64,000 bases of DNA from Lepeophtheirus salmonis (GCF_016086655.4 NC_052138.2:33243403-33307402), one strand, 5' to 3'. Positions 35,146 to 47,180 are shown, counted from the first letter of the stretch. Notes: generated from the sequence alone by a model not told the origin. Translations and numbers: made by a program.

Positions 35146-35595
35146 TCAATTCATTACTATCTGCTTGGAAAACAAAAATGTGCATATAAGACGGTCAGAC
35201 TCGACAATTTCCATGATTTTATCCCCATTTTCGACCATGGGTATTTCGTCCTTGACATCAAAATTACCGAAATGGAATTGACGACACCAAAATACCACGC
35301 GATTACCTGTTACAGTATCAAGACCATAAACACTTTTCACATTTTCAGCCACAAAGCTTGCGTTTTCGCTTTCCTTGAAGGAAAACTGTAAAAAAGTGGT
35401 ATATTTTCTTTTGATGACCACTCAAAGAATACTTTGTCAAACAATTACTAAACTGTCCCAGACGTGTTTTTGTACGAAATCCTTTGTTTCTAACACCGTC
35501 TAGCGTAAACCAATTGCACTCATACAACGCGAGATACACATGACTAAAGCCATCTATTGAAAAAATAATGGATTTATTTTTACTACACCTATGAC
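35146..35595 (-). pseudogene. Mariner/SETMAR-type transposase N-terminus, start lost
   Basis: An uninterrupted 91-codon minus-strand frame (35421-35146) contains ENASFVAENVKSVYGLDTVT, VVFWCRQFHFGNFDVKD and ENGDKIMEIVESDR. These match the first helix-turn-helix region of mariner/SETMAR-type transposases. The position homologous to the ATG of the sister copy (36421) is GTG here, so the start is lost. After ESDR similarity stops and the frame soon ends. The 5' non-coding part, to about 35595, is shared with the sister copy, which lies inverted about 1 kb away. Confidence 0.8.
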
Positions 35596-36246
35596 GTATT
35601 ATACAAATGATATGTAAATATACATAATCGTTTCCAAGAGGCTTTACATAACCTCTTTACCTCCTCTCAACCAACCTGTGATTGCCTGTTTTCATGATTT
35701 GCAAATATGAAATTATCGAGGGGAATCAAAGTTCGTTACGATAAGGTAGGATCATATATTATGACTACATTTCTTAGAATAAAGAAAACGAAAGGGGAGA
35801 TAAAGAAAAAAAAACCAAAGAGTATTGTCCAAAGAATAGTTCAAGATTTGATAATGATATGTGTGGGCGTTTGGATGAGTCGTTTATTATGTATGTAAGT
35901 ATTATATCAGCGTTGAAAATGTTTGGATGATAAATAATACACATATATATAAGTTAGAGTGAAGCTTGTTTTTTACATTCAGGAAATGTTGGGGCTTTAA
36001 TGTCTCTAAATGTTTCTTTTCCAGCTTACAAGTATTAGTAAATGCATACATACATATATATTCTTAAGTCCATTGTTGTTGTTTTTTCGTAGGGCATGTC
36101 TATATTAATGTGACTCCTTCTAAATTTACTTTGCAAATCTTTTTTATTATAAATAAATTTTTAATTCATTTATAAAATTTGCTTTTATAGCTCTATAGTT
36201 GAATGAAGTAAAAATATTCGTACCCTACACGCAAATTTTGGTTATT

Positions 36247-36684
36247 TTATAGGAACATTACAAGGAAATCCATTATTTTTCTGATAAACGGCTATAGCTA
36301 TGTGTATCTAGCGTTATATTTGTGCGATCCTTTTACACAAGATGGCATTATAAAGATAAGATTTTGATCCAAAAAAAAAAACTTCTGGACAGTTTCGGGT
36401 TGTTTGAGCGCGAATGAAAAATGTCCACCAGCAAACAGAAAATATGTCATATTACACGGTTTTTCTTCAAACATGGCGAAAACGCACGCCAGGCCGGTCA
36501 TAATGTGAATTGTATCTATGCCCACATAATGTAACAGTCAATCACCCGGTATTTTGGTTTTGTCGATTCTGTTTTTCGTAGTTTGGATTTCAATGATGCA
36601 CTACACCCTGGAAAGCCAATTGTCGAAATTTTGGAAAAAATAATGAAAATTGTCGAGTCTGACCGCATTGTTTTGATTGTTTAG
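36247..36684 (+). pseudogene. Second copy of the same transposase N-terminus
   Basis: Begins with non-coding sequence matching the reverse complement of 35422-35595 (AAATCCATTATTTTT, then ATGTGTATCT). The ATG at 36421 opens MSTSKQKICHITRFFFKHGE and NARQAGHNVNCIYAHIM, then a stop. After a frame change come DFNDALHPGKPIVE and KIMKIVESDR, with a stop at 36682-36684. As in the sister copy, similarity ends right after ESDR. Confidence 0.8.
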
Positions 36685-36689
36685 GAGAT

Positions 36690-37750
36690 AAAGTAAACAA
36701 AAACACAACCTTCAAAAAAATGAATTATAAACTAAAATGAATGTTAGTATTTTATTAATTTTAGATGCTAATGTTTTTAATTTAGATATATGAATATTTT
36801 ATGTTTGAAGGCCTTAATCTGGTGAAGAAATTTTAAACTATAATGTTTAATGATATTTTTGTAATGCAATTGTAATTTTTTATAAATTATTTTCTGTCTA
36901 AATAAAGGCTAAAAAAAAAACTAGCCCTCATAATATAATCCTGTGGACGCCCCTGATAGCAAATTTGTATCTTTAACTTTTATTTAAAATATTAAAGAAT
37001 CGAAATCAGGATGGGCATCGAGTTTTTTTGTTTGTAATCGGCCCATCACTCCTTAAAGCCACAATATTTCGAAATTTCAAAACCTAAGCTCACCCTAATG
37101 TATGTTCATTCTACAAAATAATATGTATGTTAGCTCAATTTGTTTAACAGGGCTATTAGTATTCAACCAACGCTTCTTGTACCTACCTAATTCCTTCGCT
37201 ATTTGTTTATTGAAAGAAAATTTCCCATTTTCAAGTCATCAACGATACAATGAGCACTTCAATCAAGCCCATTTCTTCCCTAAGTACTTCCATAATTCAC
37301 TCCTGGAATACAAAATAAAGAATAAGATCCAAGGTATTTGAGTGATGAATGCAACAACAAAAAATATACGGTGTCCATTTCTTTAAAAGTTTAAAACACT
37401 GAAGATTCATGTGCCTTCTGTGATCATTATTTTGACAAAATTAAAAGTTGTCAAAAGGCATTTGACATTTCTTACTAAAAATAATACAACTACTTTATTT
37501 AAAAACCTCTTTACAACGACTGCATACATTGAGTATCATAATAAATATGCTGATGGTCACATACTTATACAATCAAATGCATAAGGGCGATGTGGCCAAT
37601 TTTGATTTATGCCCTGTAATATGTTAAAAGCTAGTGATTTCTTATTTAATGTTACAATAAAAAGTAGATGTGAATTCGGCGTAATAACATAAAAAGTACC
37701 TGCATAATATATGAAAGTATATCCTTGCTATTAAATCTAAGAGTTTCTTT
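36690..37750. other. AT-rich non-coding stretch
   Basis: Holds the inverted hAT-like terminal motif CCTGTGGACGCCCCTG at 36940-36955 (partner word at 25686). No gene supported; the 79-codon frame at 37102-37341 has no recognisable feature. Confidence 0.45.
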
Positions 37751-37752
37751 TA

Positions 37753-38635
37753 CCGGGTGGGCAAAAAAATGCACACATAGTAAGCGGGACTTCTAACAGA
37801 TCTAGTTTTTGACCCATGCGTCTTATAAAAAAATTATTTGAGTATAAATGTCAAATTAACATTAAAGAGCATATTTTACTCAATATATCCGCCATCAGCC
37901 GTAATTATTGCCTCCAATATCTTCTTGAAGGCTCCATGACACTTATCGATGTACCATTCAGACATGTCAGTCTGGTTCTCATTGGCATTCTTAGAATTTC
38001 AATATTAGTGAGGTGAACTCGACAGGCTTCTGCTTCAATATCCCCCAAAAAGAATAATCCATACTGTTTACATCTGGTGAGTATAGTGGCCATAAGTTCT
38101 TGGTCGGGATGCTCAGAAATTTCTTGTTTTCCCTTAAAAAATTGTAGATGACATTGCTTAAGTTTGTTAGTCAGTAATAAAGAAATCTCTAGCCTCACCA
38201 GGATCTTACCACAAAGTTACTGATTGTGCCTTTCAATGTGGACTTGGCAACTCCCAAGTCCTTTGAATGAGAGCCCAAGGACTCATTGGCCTTCCTTGCA
38301 TCAAGAATCTTATCCCTGTCACTTCCAGGCTTCCTTTCAACTCCATCTCTGACTTTGGCATTATAAACAGAGCGCTTAGACATACCTTAGAACCGGGGGA
38401 TCTCTGTGTGCGATTTCTCCGCGTCCACAAGTCCGTGGACCTTAACTCGAGTATCACGTTCGGATGCCATTTTCTCTAAGAGGAGTAAAAGTTTTTGAGC
38501 TACTTACTTTACCAGCATCTTTGTTCGGTTGCACGTTGACAATTTTTTTTTTAAATCGTAAAATTATTTTTCCCTATTGCAACCTCTCTTAACTTAAAAA
38601 TAAGTTAAATGCGCAAAAAAAATTCAACCACCCTG
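37753..38635 (-). mobile_element. Mariner-like element, 883 bp, internally deleted
   Basis: Flanked by TA (37751-37752 and 38636-38637). The left end CCGGGTGGGCAAAAAAATGC and the right end, reverse-complemented CAGGGTGGTTGAATTTTTTT, are weak inverted repeats. The interior carries a minus-strand transposase relic with both termini intact but a shortened middle. Confidence 0.75.
37876..38470 (-). pseudogene. Mariner-like transposase relic, both ends kept
   Basis: Starts at ATG 38470: MASERDTRVKVHGLVDAEKS, a stop, MSKRSVYNAKVRDGVERKPG, then KILDARKANESLGSHSKDLG and VAKSTLKGTISNF, covering both helix-turn-helix motifs. After degraded sequence, the C-terminus DMSEWYIDKCHGAFKKILEA followed by IITADGGYIE ends with TAA at 37876-37878. 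About 595 bp remain where a full gene would be about 1 kb; the DLNP block and catalytic residues are not found. Family-level call is firm. Confidence 0.85.
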
Positions 38636-38989
38636 TACATGTTTACAAATGGATAATATTAGGAAACCTCTTAACTGCTGCAAATGTCCCAATAGTCGGG
38701 GATGGATTCAACAGTTTAAAAAAATTGACTTTGAATAATAATTGTAGGAAATTTAACTTAATAATTTTTTTAAGGAATACATAACTAGATCTTTCAATGT
38801 GTTTAGTTATTATCCTTGAATGTATTATTGCAGCTTAAGATATACTAAGATTTATATTATAAATTACAAATGAGTATTATAAATCGTATAAATTCCCACA
38901 ACACTCTTCCGGACCCAGTCAGGGCTAACAAACATTCTTACGGTGAAGTTTTAATTTATAAAATAATTAAAATGTAGAAGAATCTGCAA

Positions 38990-39240
38990 TACGAGGACAG
39001 TTGTAACACTTTGCCTCAACAATAATGATTCAAATGTTTATTATAGAAAATAACTCCCCAACAAAGTTTACTTATAACTAATCAGAGCAACTCTAACTAA
39101 CCAATAAAAGGAACATTAAAAAAAAGCATCAGTGTTACTCTCAATGTTTCATAAAGACACGTAATACTAATATGTTCTCTCTTCAAGAATGAAATAATAT
39201 TGATAATAGCCGGAAAAATAAAAAACATACGTTAGGTAAC
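38990..39240 (+). repeat. R1-related repeat interrupted by a SINE tail
   Basis: ATAACTCCCCAACAAA (ending at about 39065) and GCATCAGTGTTAC (from about 39126) are contiguous in the related copy at 43790-44040 (CTCCCCAAGAAATCATCAGTG). Here they are separated by the SINE 3' piece at 39066-39125. The copy continues to TATGTTCTCTCTTCAAGAAT. Confidence 0.6.
39066..39125 (+). repeat. 5'-truncated SINE copy (3' tail only)
   Basis: GTTTACTTATAACTAATCAG, then GCAACTCTAACTAACCAATA and AAAGGAACATTAAAAAAAA, match the 3' half and A-tail of the SINE copies at 39543-39605 and 61598-61648. Truncation at the 5' end is typical of target-primed reverse transcription. Confidence 0.65.
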
Positions 39241-39392
39241 TAACAATCAACAAATCTCGCGCCCCAAAAAAATTATTAGGATTTACAACTCTAAATCTAT
39301 GTAGACACCTATTATTTTTGAATATGAGGTGCTGAGCTGTGCCTACACAGTCTCTGTGTTAAAAATGACAGACACAGACAAAAAAAATGTAT

Positions 39393-39605
39393 GGAATCTT
39401 CATAGCTCGGGAGAAGTTATTCTTTTGAACTCAGTGTGCGTAGGTTCGCGCCCAGGTGATTCCTAGAGGAAAAAAATATAGTTTATGTATATGGATTTCA
39501 CAAAAAGATTCATAGGTTAAATGTAGTATATGTAATAATATAATGTTTACTTATACTTAATCAGGGCAACTCCATCTGACCAATTAAAGGACCATTAAAA
39601 AAAAA
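39393..39605 (+). repeat. tRNA-derived SINE, full copy 1
   Basis: A tRNA-like head (39393-39463, 71 nt) is followed by a unique body and an A-tail. The head has GGAATC pairing exactly with GATTCC at its two ends, an A-box-like TAGCTCGGGAG (39403-39413) and a B-box GGTTCGCGCCC (39443-39453). The body ends GGGCAACTCCATCTGACCAA, then TTAAAGGACCATT and nine A. Copy 2 is at 61444-61648 and a truncated copy at 39066-39125. Confidence 0.75.
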
Positions 39606-39609
39606 GGTG

Positions 39610-41275
39610 GTATTATATATTTGGTTACTCCACAAAAAGGGTATGTTGTAACTATCTCGAGTCTCCCCTATCTGAGCATTACAGTCTTTAACGTTGCGGT
39701 GTTTTTTATATAAAAACTTACATACATAAAGTCACTCAGTCATCTACATAAGATCTTCTTCACTCTGTTTTTATGATAAACATCTTTTAGTGTCTCAATG
39801 TTTTGTTTTGTCTTTTGTATAGATTCACATAAATAGAGTCACACAGTTTGACGGTATGTAGTGTATGCGCCTATAAAACTCAGACATATAGATCATACCT
39901 TTGTACAATCTACAACCATAGGTAGCAGTAAGATTATGATGACAAGATGTGTTTATAATAATTCTTCAAAGTGTGGACAATGTATGTTTTAGCGTAAGCA
40001 GGGCCTTGCGAAGAGATAAATATGTTGGGATCTTTTATCGTTCCTCTTTTGAAATATAATTTTGTTGAAAAATTTCTAATAATTGACGTTATTTTAAAAA
40101 GATATATTTTTTTATAACTCTTTTTAATTATGTTTATTGGAAGAAAATAATTCATTTCTATTGTTCAAATGAATTATCTTTAACCTTTTGTTCGTCAACT
40201 GGGATATTATACACCAAAGATTGAAATGTAAATGTTTCTTATTTCTTTGAACTTGCATTTTATCGCCAATACTTTCCAGGATTGTCTGGAAACATTCTAT
40301 TTGATTTTATGCGATTCTGTTTATAGCTTGATAATGTCTTGTTTAGTTTTTATCCATTTATTTAGCAATTTTATATATCTAGGTTTAGTAATTTTAATTA
40401 ATTGTTCTGCTGAAAACTTTCTTTTTTCTGGGCCTGGAGTTTGAGCGATTTATTATCCTCAAAGTCAATACATAAAAGTAAAAAAAAAAAAATATTCAAG
40501 ATTTGTTCTTTTGACGGTAGGAGGTCCATAACAGTAGCTATAAAAACAATTATATATATTGTTGAAACCTCGAAATGATGAAATTAAGATTAATTTAAAA
40601 TATTTTTTCTTTTTTTTTTCTATGTCATATATTCATATAAGTATTTTTAGCATTTTATTTGATATTTGTGGATGCAAATGAATGTAAAAGTAAAAAATAA
40701 TATATATATATATATAAAGACATAATTATATTGATTGTTCACCTGTTTATGATATAATTTTAGGGTTTTTTTTAACTCAGTTAACCAACTGCGTTATAAA
40801 AAGGATACTCAATAAAGGAGAGTTAAAAAAGACCAATTTCTTTCTGTTTTTATGGTCTTTTTTAAACGAAATTTCTCACTGATAGAGTCAAACCTGTATT
40901 AAGCTCTCAGGTAAGGGGGGAAATAGCAAAAGTGACTACTTAGTGTACGTGAGCTCTTAAACCGGGTTTGCTATTTTTGGCCAGTTAAAAGATTGGAAAT
41001 TGTGGATAAAAGAGTACAATAAAGGACACCATTTCCCGTCTGATAGAGAAGGAGAGAAAGACAAATATATGTAAAAATTATTCATTTATGTCCTGGCAAT
41101 ATTTATATTTTATTTATTCACTCGCCCAAGTGAGGGTCTATGATTTTATAAACGGTCAGTCCTTCTTTGTTTTGACCTCAACAGTCAATATCAGTTTCGA
41201 AAGTGACCGTTCAAAATAGATTAATCTATAAACCTATATGATAATTTATCTGAGTTCTGGTCGAGAATTTTAGAG
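39610..41275. other. AT-rich non-coding stretch
   Basis: No gene supported. A stretch at 40890-40975 (CTTAGTGTACGTGAGCTCTT and AAACCGGGTTTG) may be a diverged extra unit of the tandem repeat that starts at 41281. Confidence 0.45.
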
Positions 41276-41280
41276 ACACT

Positions 41281-41645
41281 CTGAATACAGATTTTTAAGT
41301 TCTGAAATTCCTGCATGGGATCTGACAAAGAGCACTTAATGCCGTGACATGCTTAAATCAGATGACTGTTAGACCAAGTTTGACCATATATATATTTTTA
41401 CTATATATATAACGCTGAATACAGTTGTTTTATGATATGAAATTCCTAAAGGGGAGCTGGATATGCTCATTTAGTGCCGTGACATGATTAAAGTTGTTAG
41501 GCCAGGTTTTATTGTATACATAGTTTTGCTTAATACAGTTTTTTAATGTTATGAAATTCCTGCGTAGGCGCTGGATATGACCGCTTAGTGCAGTACACGC
41601 TTAAAGCTGTTAGGTCAGGTTTGACTGTAAATATAGTATTTATAA
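41281..41645 (+). repeat. Tandem repeat, three units of about 115-134 bp
   Basis: Units begin at 41281, 41415 and 41529 (CTGAATACAG, CTGAATACAG, CTTAATACAG). Each continues ATGAAATTCCT or similar, GCTGGATATG (GATCTGACAAAG in unit 1), CTTAGTGC or variants, ACATGCTTAAA and GTTAGGCCAGGTTTGACTG. Units differ by substitutions and a TA-repeat length change. No coding frame is shared by the units. Confidence 0.75.
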
Positions 41646-41649
41646 AAAA

Positions 41650-43780
41650 TGAGAACTAGGAGCCTCTGCACTCCAGTCAAGGGTATGAAACAATTGCCCC
41701 TCCCCCAACCGGCCCTGATAAACGGAGTTGAACATCCAATAACTATAATTATGTAAATAACTTGTAATTAATGCATGTAAAATAAGAAAATAAAGATTTT
41801 CATTTTAAAAAAAGTAAATATTAATAGATAGGTGTATCATTAAAAACGTATTTTAACTTTTGCAATTCCGTTTTGCCAAGTTAGGTAATGCCCCTTATTA
41901 ATGAAGGCTAATGAGCATGTCTATCTGTGGTTGAGGCCAAAGGATTACCATTATTAATTTTGAGTGTTTTTTAAGAGTGAAATAGACTCAAAAGTATGTA
42001 CAGTAGAGTGTTGTTACATATCATTAATTCCAAGTCCAAAGAATATGGAAGAAGAAAGAAAAAATGAGATTTTTTGCTTGTCATGTAATCATGAGTAAGA
42101 GATTTTTTTAATTCTCCCATCTCTTCAATTCTTTGAGTTGAATAAGGTGAATTTTATTTTATTTTTTTTCTTAGTTGATTAGATGTATATTATAATAGAT
42201 TAATTATATACCAAAAACTAGACACTTGTATATCCATATGTGCCTACATAGGTATTTATGTATACAGTATACACGTACAACTTCATTGGAGGGGAGAGAG
42301 AGAGATAGTATTTTTCTTTTTTACTGATATTTGCATACAAGTGATGTTTTTATTAATAGTATTTGAAGTTATTACATTTTTTATGCTGGATTGGACATCT
42401 CGTCAATATATATGAATACCTAATCACAACCATAATAAATAAAGGAGTGCCTTTCTCTTCAGTAAGATGTACATTTTCACCTATCCTTTATGAATAATTA
42501 TTCAAAAAAAAAACCTCTACCTTTTAACCCCTCCCCTCAGAAATAATCATACTAAATATATCCCAAATTATATAGTGTAAAAACGCACGTAGAAGCAAGA
42601 ATCAGCACAAAAATATATCATCCCAGAAACGCTCCGTCACAAAGAACAGAAACCTCCATGTCTACATATCACGTCAGCAAGGTATGTGTCAGTTTCAGAC
42701 CTCAACTTGAATAAGTAGTGACCGCAGAAGGAATGTAAATTTGTCCAATTTTGATTTCTTTTTAATGGCCTGAATTTGACTAAATTATTATTATTATTAT
42801 TTTTTTTTTTTTTTGTTCACTTTACGGAGAAGAGTCCCCAAAACACTGTTCAAACCATTGCTAGGCTCCAATGGTATTTTTTCCCATCAAGAAACAGTTA
42901 ACAACCATTAATCTATGCATAAATTTATAATATTAAGTGACCCGTCAACTTTTTTGCAAAGCGTCTGTAGCCAGAGATGGTTGAAACAATAAAAAAATGG
43001 GATTGTAGTTAGAAGCTAAAAAAAATTGGACTAAAGATTTTTTTTTTTTTTTATGAACAAGAACTTTCTTTGTTTTATTTTTATGAAATTTGATTGAATA
43101 CATCTTTGTATGTCAACTATTAATTTGTCTAAAGCAATGTTAAACATTTTACAAATGTGTACTCGATGTTTATCTACACATTGATATATTATGACATTAA
43201 TGGAAGGGCTTAAAATATGAATTATTGGAGTTACTGTTTAGACAAAGAAACAAAATAATCTTTCACATGTATCACAAATCTAATAATACCTTCACTAAGT
43301 CCAGATTTTATCAGCCCAGGGGAATTGTATTGTTTTTTGTTTAAATACTCTTTAATTAATAAATCGACACTCTTATAGTTGAAGGAGTTATAAGATTCAC
43401 CATTTATATCAAAAGTTTGCAAATGTTTCTGTGAATGAGTCACATGAAGGAAATAATATTTCATTAAAGGACAGCATTCATAAAACGACATTATTTTAAA
43501 ATTATATTTATAAAATATTTAGTAAGTAAAAGAGCCAAAATAGAATATTTATAAGAAAAACAAATGATTTTTTACTCATACGTTGATGATTTTCATCAGC
43601 TGTTCATTTATCTTCTATTCATACCTCTCATAAGTGTTTTGACCTCAAATTAGTTATTTCTAAGCTTTAGACATTCCCTACAATTAAGTGAGAACTATTA
43701 CCACAGCTGGGATTAATTTGCTAACTATTATTGTATTTAATAGGGTAGTTTTTCTTTCTCTTTTTTGAGAAGGTAAAGTC
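41650..43780. other. AT-rich non-coding stretch
   Basis: Near 41695-41713 the reverse complement reads CAGGGCCGGTTGGGGGAGGG, possibly a hAT-type end related to 20248. A (GA)n run lies at 42294-42305. No gene supported; the 86-codon minus frame at 43231-43491 has no recognised motif. Confidence 0.45.
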
Positions 43781-43789
43781 AAGTTATTA

Positions 43790-44040
43790 ATTTACTAACG
43801 GTAGTACTTGACATTGCCCGGAGTAATTAGGCGTTGATTAACAGAAAAACATTGTTTTAATAATAGTGAAGCTCCCCAAGAAATCATCAGTGTTAACCTC
43901 CCCTTTTTTAATCAGCACACTCTCACGTAACTACTCAATACTTATATGTTTTCTCTTCAAGAATAAAAAAATAAGGATACCAGCTTGAGAAACCAAGAAA
44001 CATTGTTCAAGTTACCAACAACAAAAAGAATCTCACGAAA
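43790..44040 (+). repeat. R1-related repeat, subfamily b, copy 2
   Basis: GTAGTACTTGACATTGCCCG, GAGTAATTAGGCGTTGA, CTCCCCAAGAAATCATCAGT, AATCAGCACACTCTCACG and TTTTCTCTTCAAGAATAAA align with 17325-17560 and, without the SINE, with 38990-39240. Confidence 0.55.
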
Positions 44041-44049
44041 AAAATATTC

Positions 44050-45890
44050 TAATTTATGTAAATAAAACTTATTTATAATCTAAGGCTTACATTGTATTTT
44101 CTTAATTTTTTTTTCTAAAGGGTTATAAATTATAGGTATTGAGTATATTTCGCGAACATTTCTATAGTCTAAAATATTATGTTACTTATAGTATCTCCAC
44201 TAGCCATGCTAGTTCATTACTTAGCCTTGTGAATAGTCAATGGCATTAGTGTGTAAAGTGTAACACTGCAGTTAGAGGTCATTTGTATTGTTGTTCTTCG
44301 ATTACGAGTGGAAAAATTATGTTTTATAAACTCATGAATGGATTAGCAATATATAGCTTTTGATTCATTTGATTTATTGTTCATCTTGTTAAATATCTTA
44401 TATTTCAAAAAAAAAATTAATATCTGGCACAATTATTTACTAAACTAATAACTAGCTATAGCTACAAATTAGATATTCGTTTATAGTTTCCAGCCTCAAA
44501 TGACACAATAGTACTTCTTATATAGGCGTTAAAATATACATATTATTATTAAATTGTGTGTTGGAGTGCGAATCGTAGTTGGTGCCGGTGGCATTCAAAA
44601 TACTGGAGTTGGAGTCGGGTATTTTATTAACCGACTTTGGAGGCCTACTTCGAAGACTTTGACTACTTTTTTTTAAGAAATAATGAGGACAGAAAATAGG
44701 TGTTTTTTAACAATGTAACTGCCTTTTTAAAATTTGGTTCATAAATGAATGTGATGTGTTCCAAAGAACGCACAAGTGCACTAAATCAACCAGGTTTCCT
44801 TTATTAGGCATGGGCTTTATAGTCCCGGGCTTCACAGATAGATGGCGAAATTTTTTGACAATCTTTTCTTTACTTTGTGAATTATTGAGTTAAGTATGAT
44901 GCAACTTTTGTTATTTCCAAAACAATGGAATTAATTTTACACTGCTTCTTGAGGGGAAAAAATATTGTTCAGGCTAAGCAATGCCTTAAAAAAGGTGTTT
45001 TCTTTGTTAAGCATGGAAATTTTCGGCCCATATATTTGGTATTATGAAGCAGTTTCTAAAGAATAATGATTCAATTCGAGCATAAGTTTGATTGTGTTCT
45101 TTTTTTCGAAAGATAGTTTTTTATTAGAAAAAAAAATTGTGAAAGCAAATTATATTTGTATATATGTTGTGTACGAGTTGAGCTGCAACTTGTATAAGCC
45201 AATTGTAGAAGTTGCAGTTTTGTTTGTCTTATAATGCAATATTTAATTGCAACATTGAGCGTTCTAATTACCAACTGTACATTGATAATATCATATCATT
45301 TTGATCTATTAAAATTACATAGTTATTATGTATTTATGAGTAATATAACTGTGGACATTAGAACTTTATAATGTGTTACATAATACTTATATTTTATTAA
45401 TTTTTCAGGAAATAATCAAAAACTACACCATTAATATATGGATCATTATGAAATATTCAATTATTGCATGAGGCTCATCCTATGTACTGTAAATCCTTCA
45501 TCTCATTTTTTTGGTTTCGACTTGTACAATTTTCCTGTACAAAATGTAACTTATACAAAAAACGCAAATTTTTGTACACAACATACCTATATATATATAT
45601 ATATATATGATACGTATTACGTAGGATTGGTATATATTTTATTTAACTTCATGCTAAAAACGAAAAAAAAAAAATGATATATGCATATAATAGCTACATA
45701 GAAAAGTATTGTAAAACTCTCTAAACTTTTAAGTCAACACATAAACATGTCATAGCTGATATTTATATTTTCCACGAGATGAAATCTCTATCATCATCAA
45801 GAACACACATAAAAAAAAGTCTCTGTAGGCTCATACGAATAGGTTGTTGTTAGTGATATATTTTATATTACATATATTAGTATATACTAT
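44050..45890. other. AT-rich non-coding stretch
   Basis: A (TA)n run lies at 45589-45608, and GGAGTTGGAGTCGG occurs near 44602. No gene supported. Confidence 0.5.
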
Positions 45891-45893
45891 TAC

Positions 45894-47180
45894 TAGTGTT
45901 GAGACTCGGTATAAAACCGATTTTTTTTTTCGGTTCGGTCTCAAGTGATTTTTTCCAGACCAATTCGGAGGTAAATATTTTGGTCCAGACCGTGATCTCA
46001 GACCGTAGACAGAAATTTAATCATTTTCAAAACGTGAACCGTTTTTTGGTCTTCATATCCTTTATTACAATGCGCCTTTTATTTAACAACCAGTACGATA
46101 TTTTTTTTTAAATTGATTTTTTCCTTAACTAATAACCCCATTTTAATCAAACCAATGGAAAATACTAGCTGAATTAAAAAAGGTATATATTATTATCCAA
46201 TATAATCTACTTTGACATCAATAACAGCCTCGACTTGACCTCGATAATGGAAGTAGGTATTGATGACAGTCTTCTTTTGCAGATTTCGGAATACATTACA
46301 GGTTTTCGACATCATCTCGGAGTTTGGGTTGCAGGAGGATTTGTGCAGCTCCCTCCATACAAAAAGATCATTGGGTTGAGGTTGGGTGAGCTTGGAAGTC
46401 AAACACTGGATCCAACAAGATCATAATCACTTCCAGACTCTTCATTACTCTCCAGACAATGGAATTGTCCAGTTTTAAAAACTTTGCAATCTCAACATTG
46501 TCTCGAGTGGCACAGATTGCAACAAGAACACTCTGCCTTTTCCTCGATTGTAGAATAAATACTTCGTTGATCGATGCCATTTTTTTTAACTGACGTCAAA
46601 CACTTTTGGCTAGCCGCTAAAACAACAAACAACGATCCAACTGTGCATATGCAGCTGTAACAGTTGTTCAAAGATAGTTGTTAAACAACGGCCGCACATT
46701 GTATAGACCTATCATTATCGGTCACAATATATGATCTATTTTTTTACACTATCCACCTGATTTATAAGTTGTACTCATATTATTTATAGAAAACATTTAA
46801 CTTTATTTGAAATTATTGTGTTGACATTCAAATTTTTTGAAATACCACTCATGTCATCACCAATAAATCTATAGAATCGTTACCTTTATTGTATCTCGCA
46901 GCCTTGCTTCCAAAAAAAATATGAAAAGGGCAACTTTTTGGCCATGCCATCTTCCCAAGTATTCATTTATTATTCAATAGTTGCTGAGAATTTTTATTTG
47001 AGACCATTTTTTTGTATAACCGATCCACACTAATATTTTGTTTTGGGACCAATCTAAATCGAATACGTCTTTGAGACCAAATAAAATTGAACTTCTTTCA
47101 ATAGTTGAATTAGTTTGCTCTGCTAAAAATCATGACGAACTCAGACCGATCTAGAATTTTCAGACCGAAACCTAACACTA
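45894..47180. repeat. GTC-family repeat containing an M3 element
   Basis: The left end TAGTGTTGAGACTCGGTATA and the right end, reverse-complemented TAGTGTTAGGTTTCGGTCTG, are inverted termini. Both flanks of the inner M3 element hold GGTC/GACC words (TTCGGTCTCAAG, TTGGTCCAGACCG, TTTGAGACCA, CAGACCGATCTAG). Without the 634-bp M3 insert the repeat is about 650 bp. The 117-codon minus frame at 47110-47463 overlaps its end and is low complexity. Confidence 0.65.
46068..46701 (-). mobile_element. Internally deleted mariner-like element, family M3, copy B
   Basis: Flanked by TA (46066-46067, 46702-46703). The left end CAATGCGCCTTTTATTTAAC and the right end, reverse-complemented CAATGTGCGGCCGTTGTTTA, are inverted repeats. 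The minus-strand relic starts MASINEVFILQSRKRQSVLV and continues ATRDNVEIAKFLKLDNSIVW, the N-terminal helix-turn-helix. Within about 20 codons it jumps to LPSSPNLNP, the third catalytic block, and ends in a RGQVEAVIDVKVDYIG tail in another frame. The catalytic core is deleted. It sits inside a GTC repeat, so it inserted after that repeat. Confidence 0.87.
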
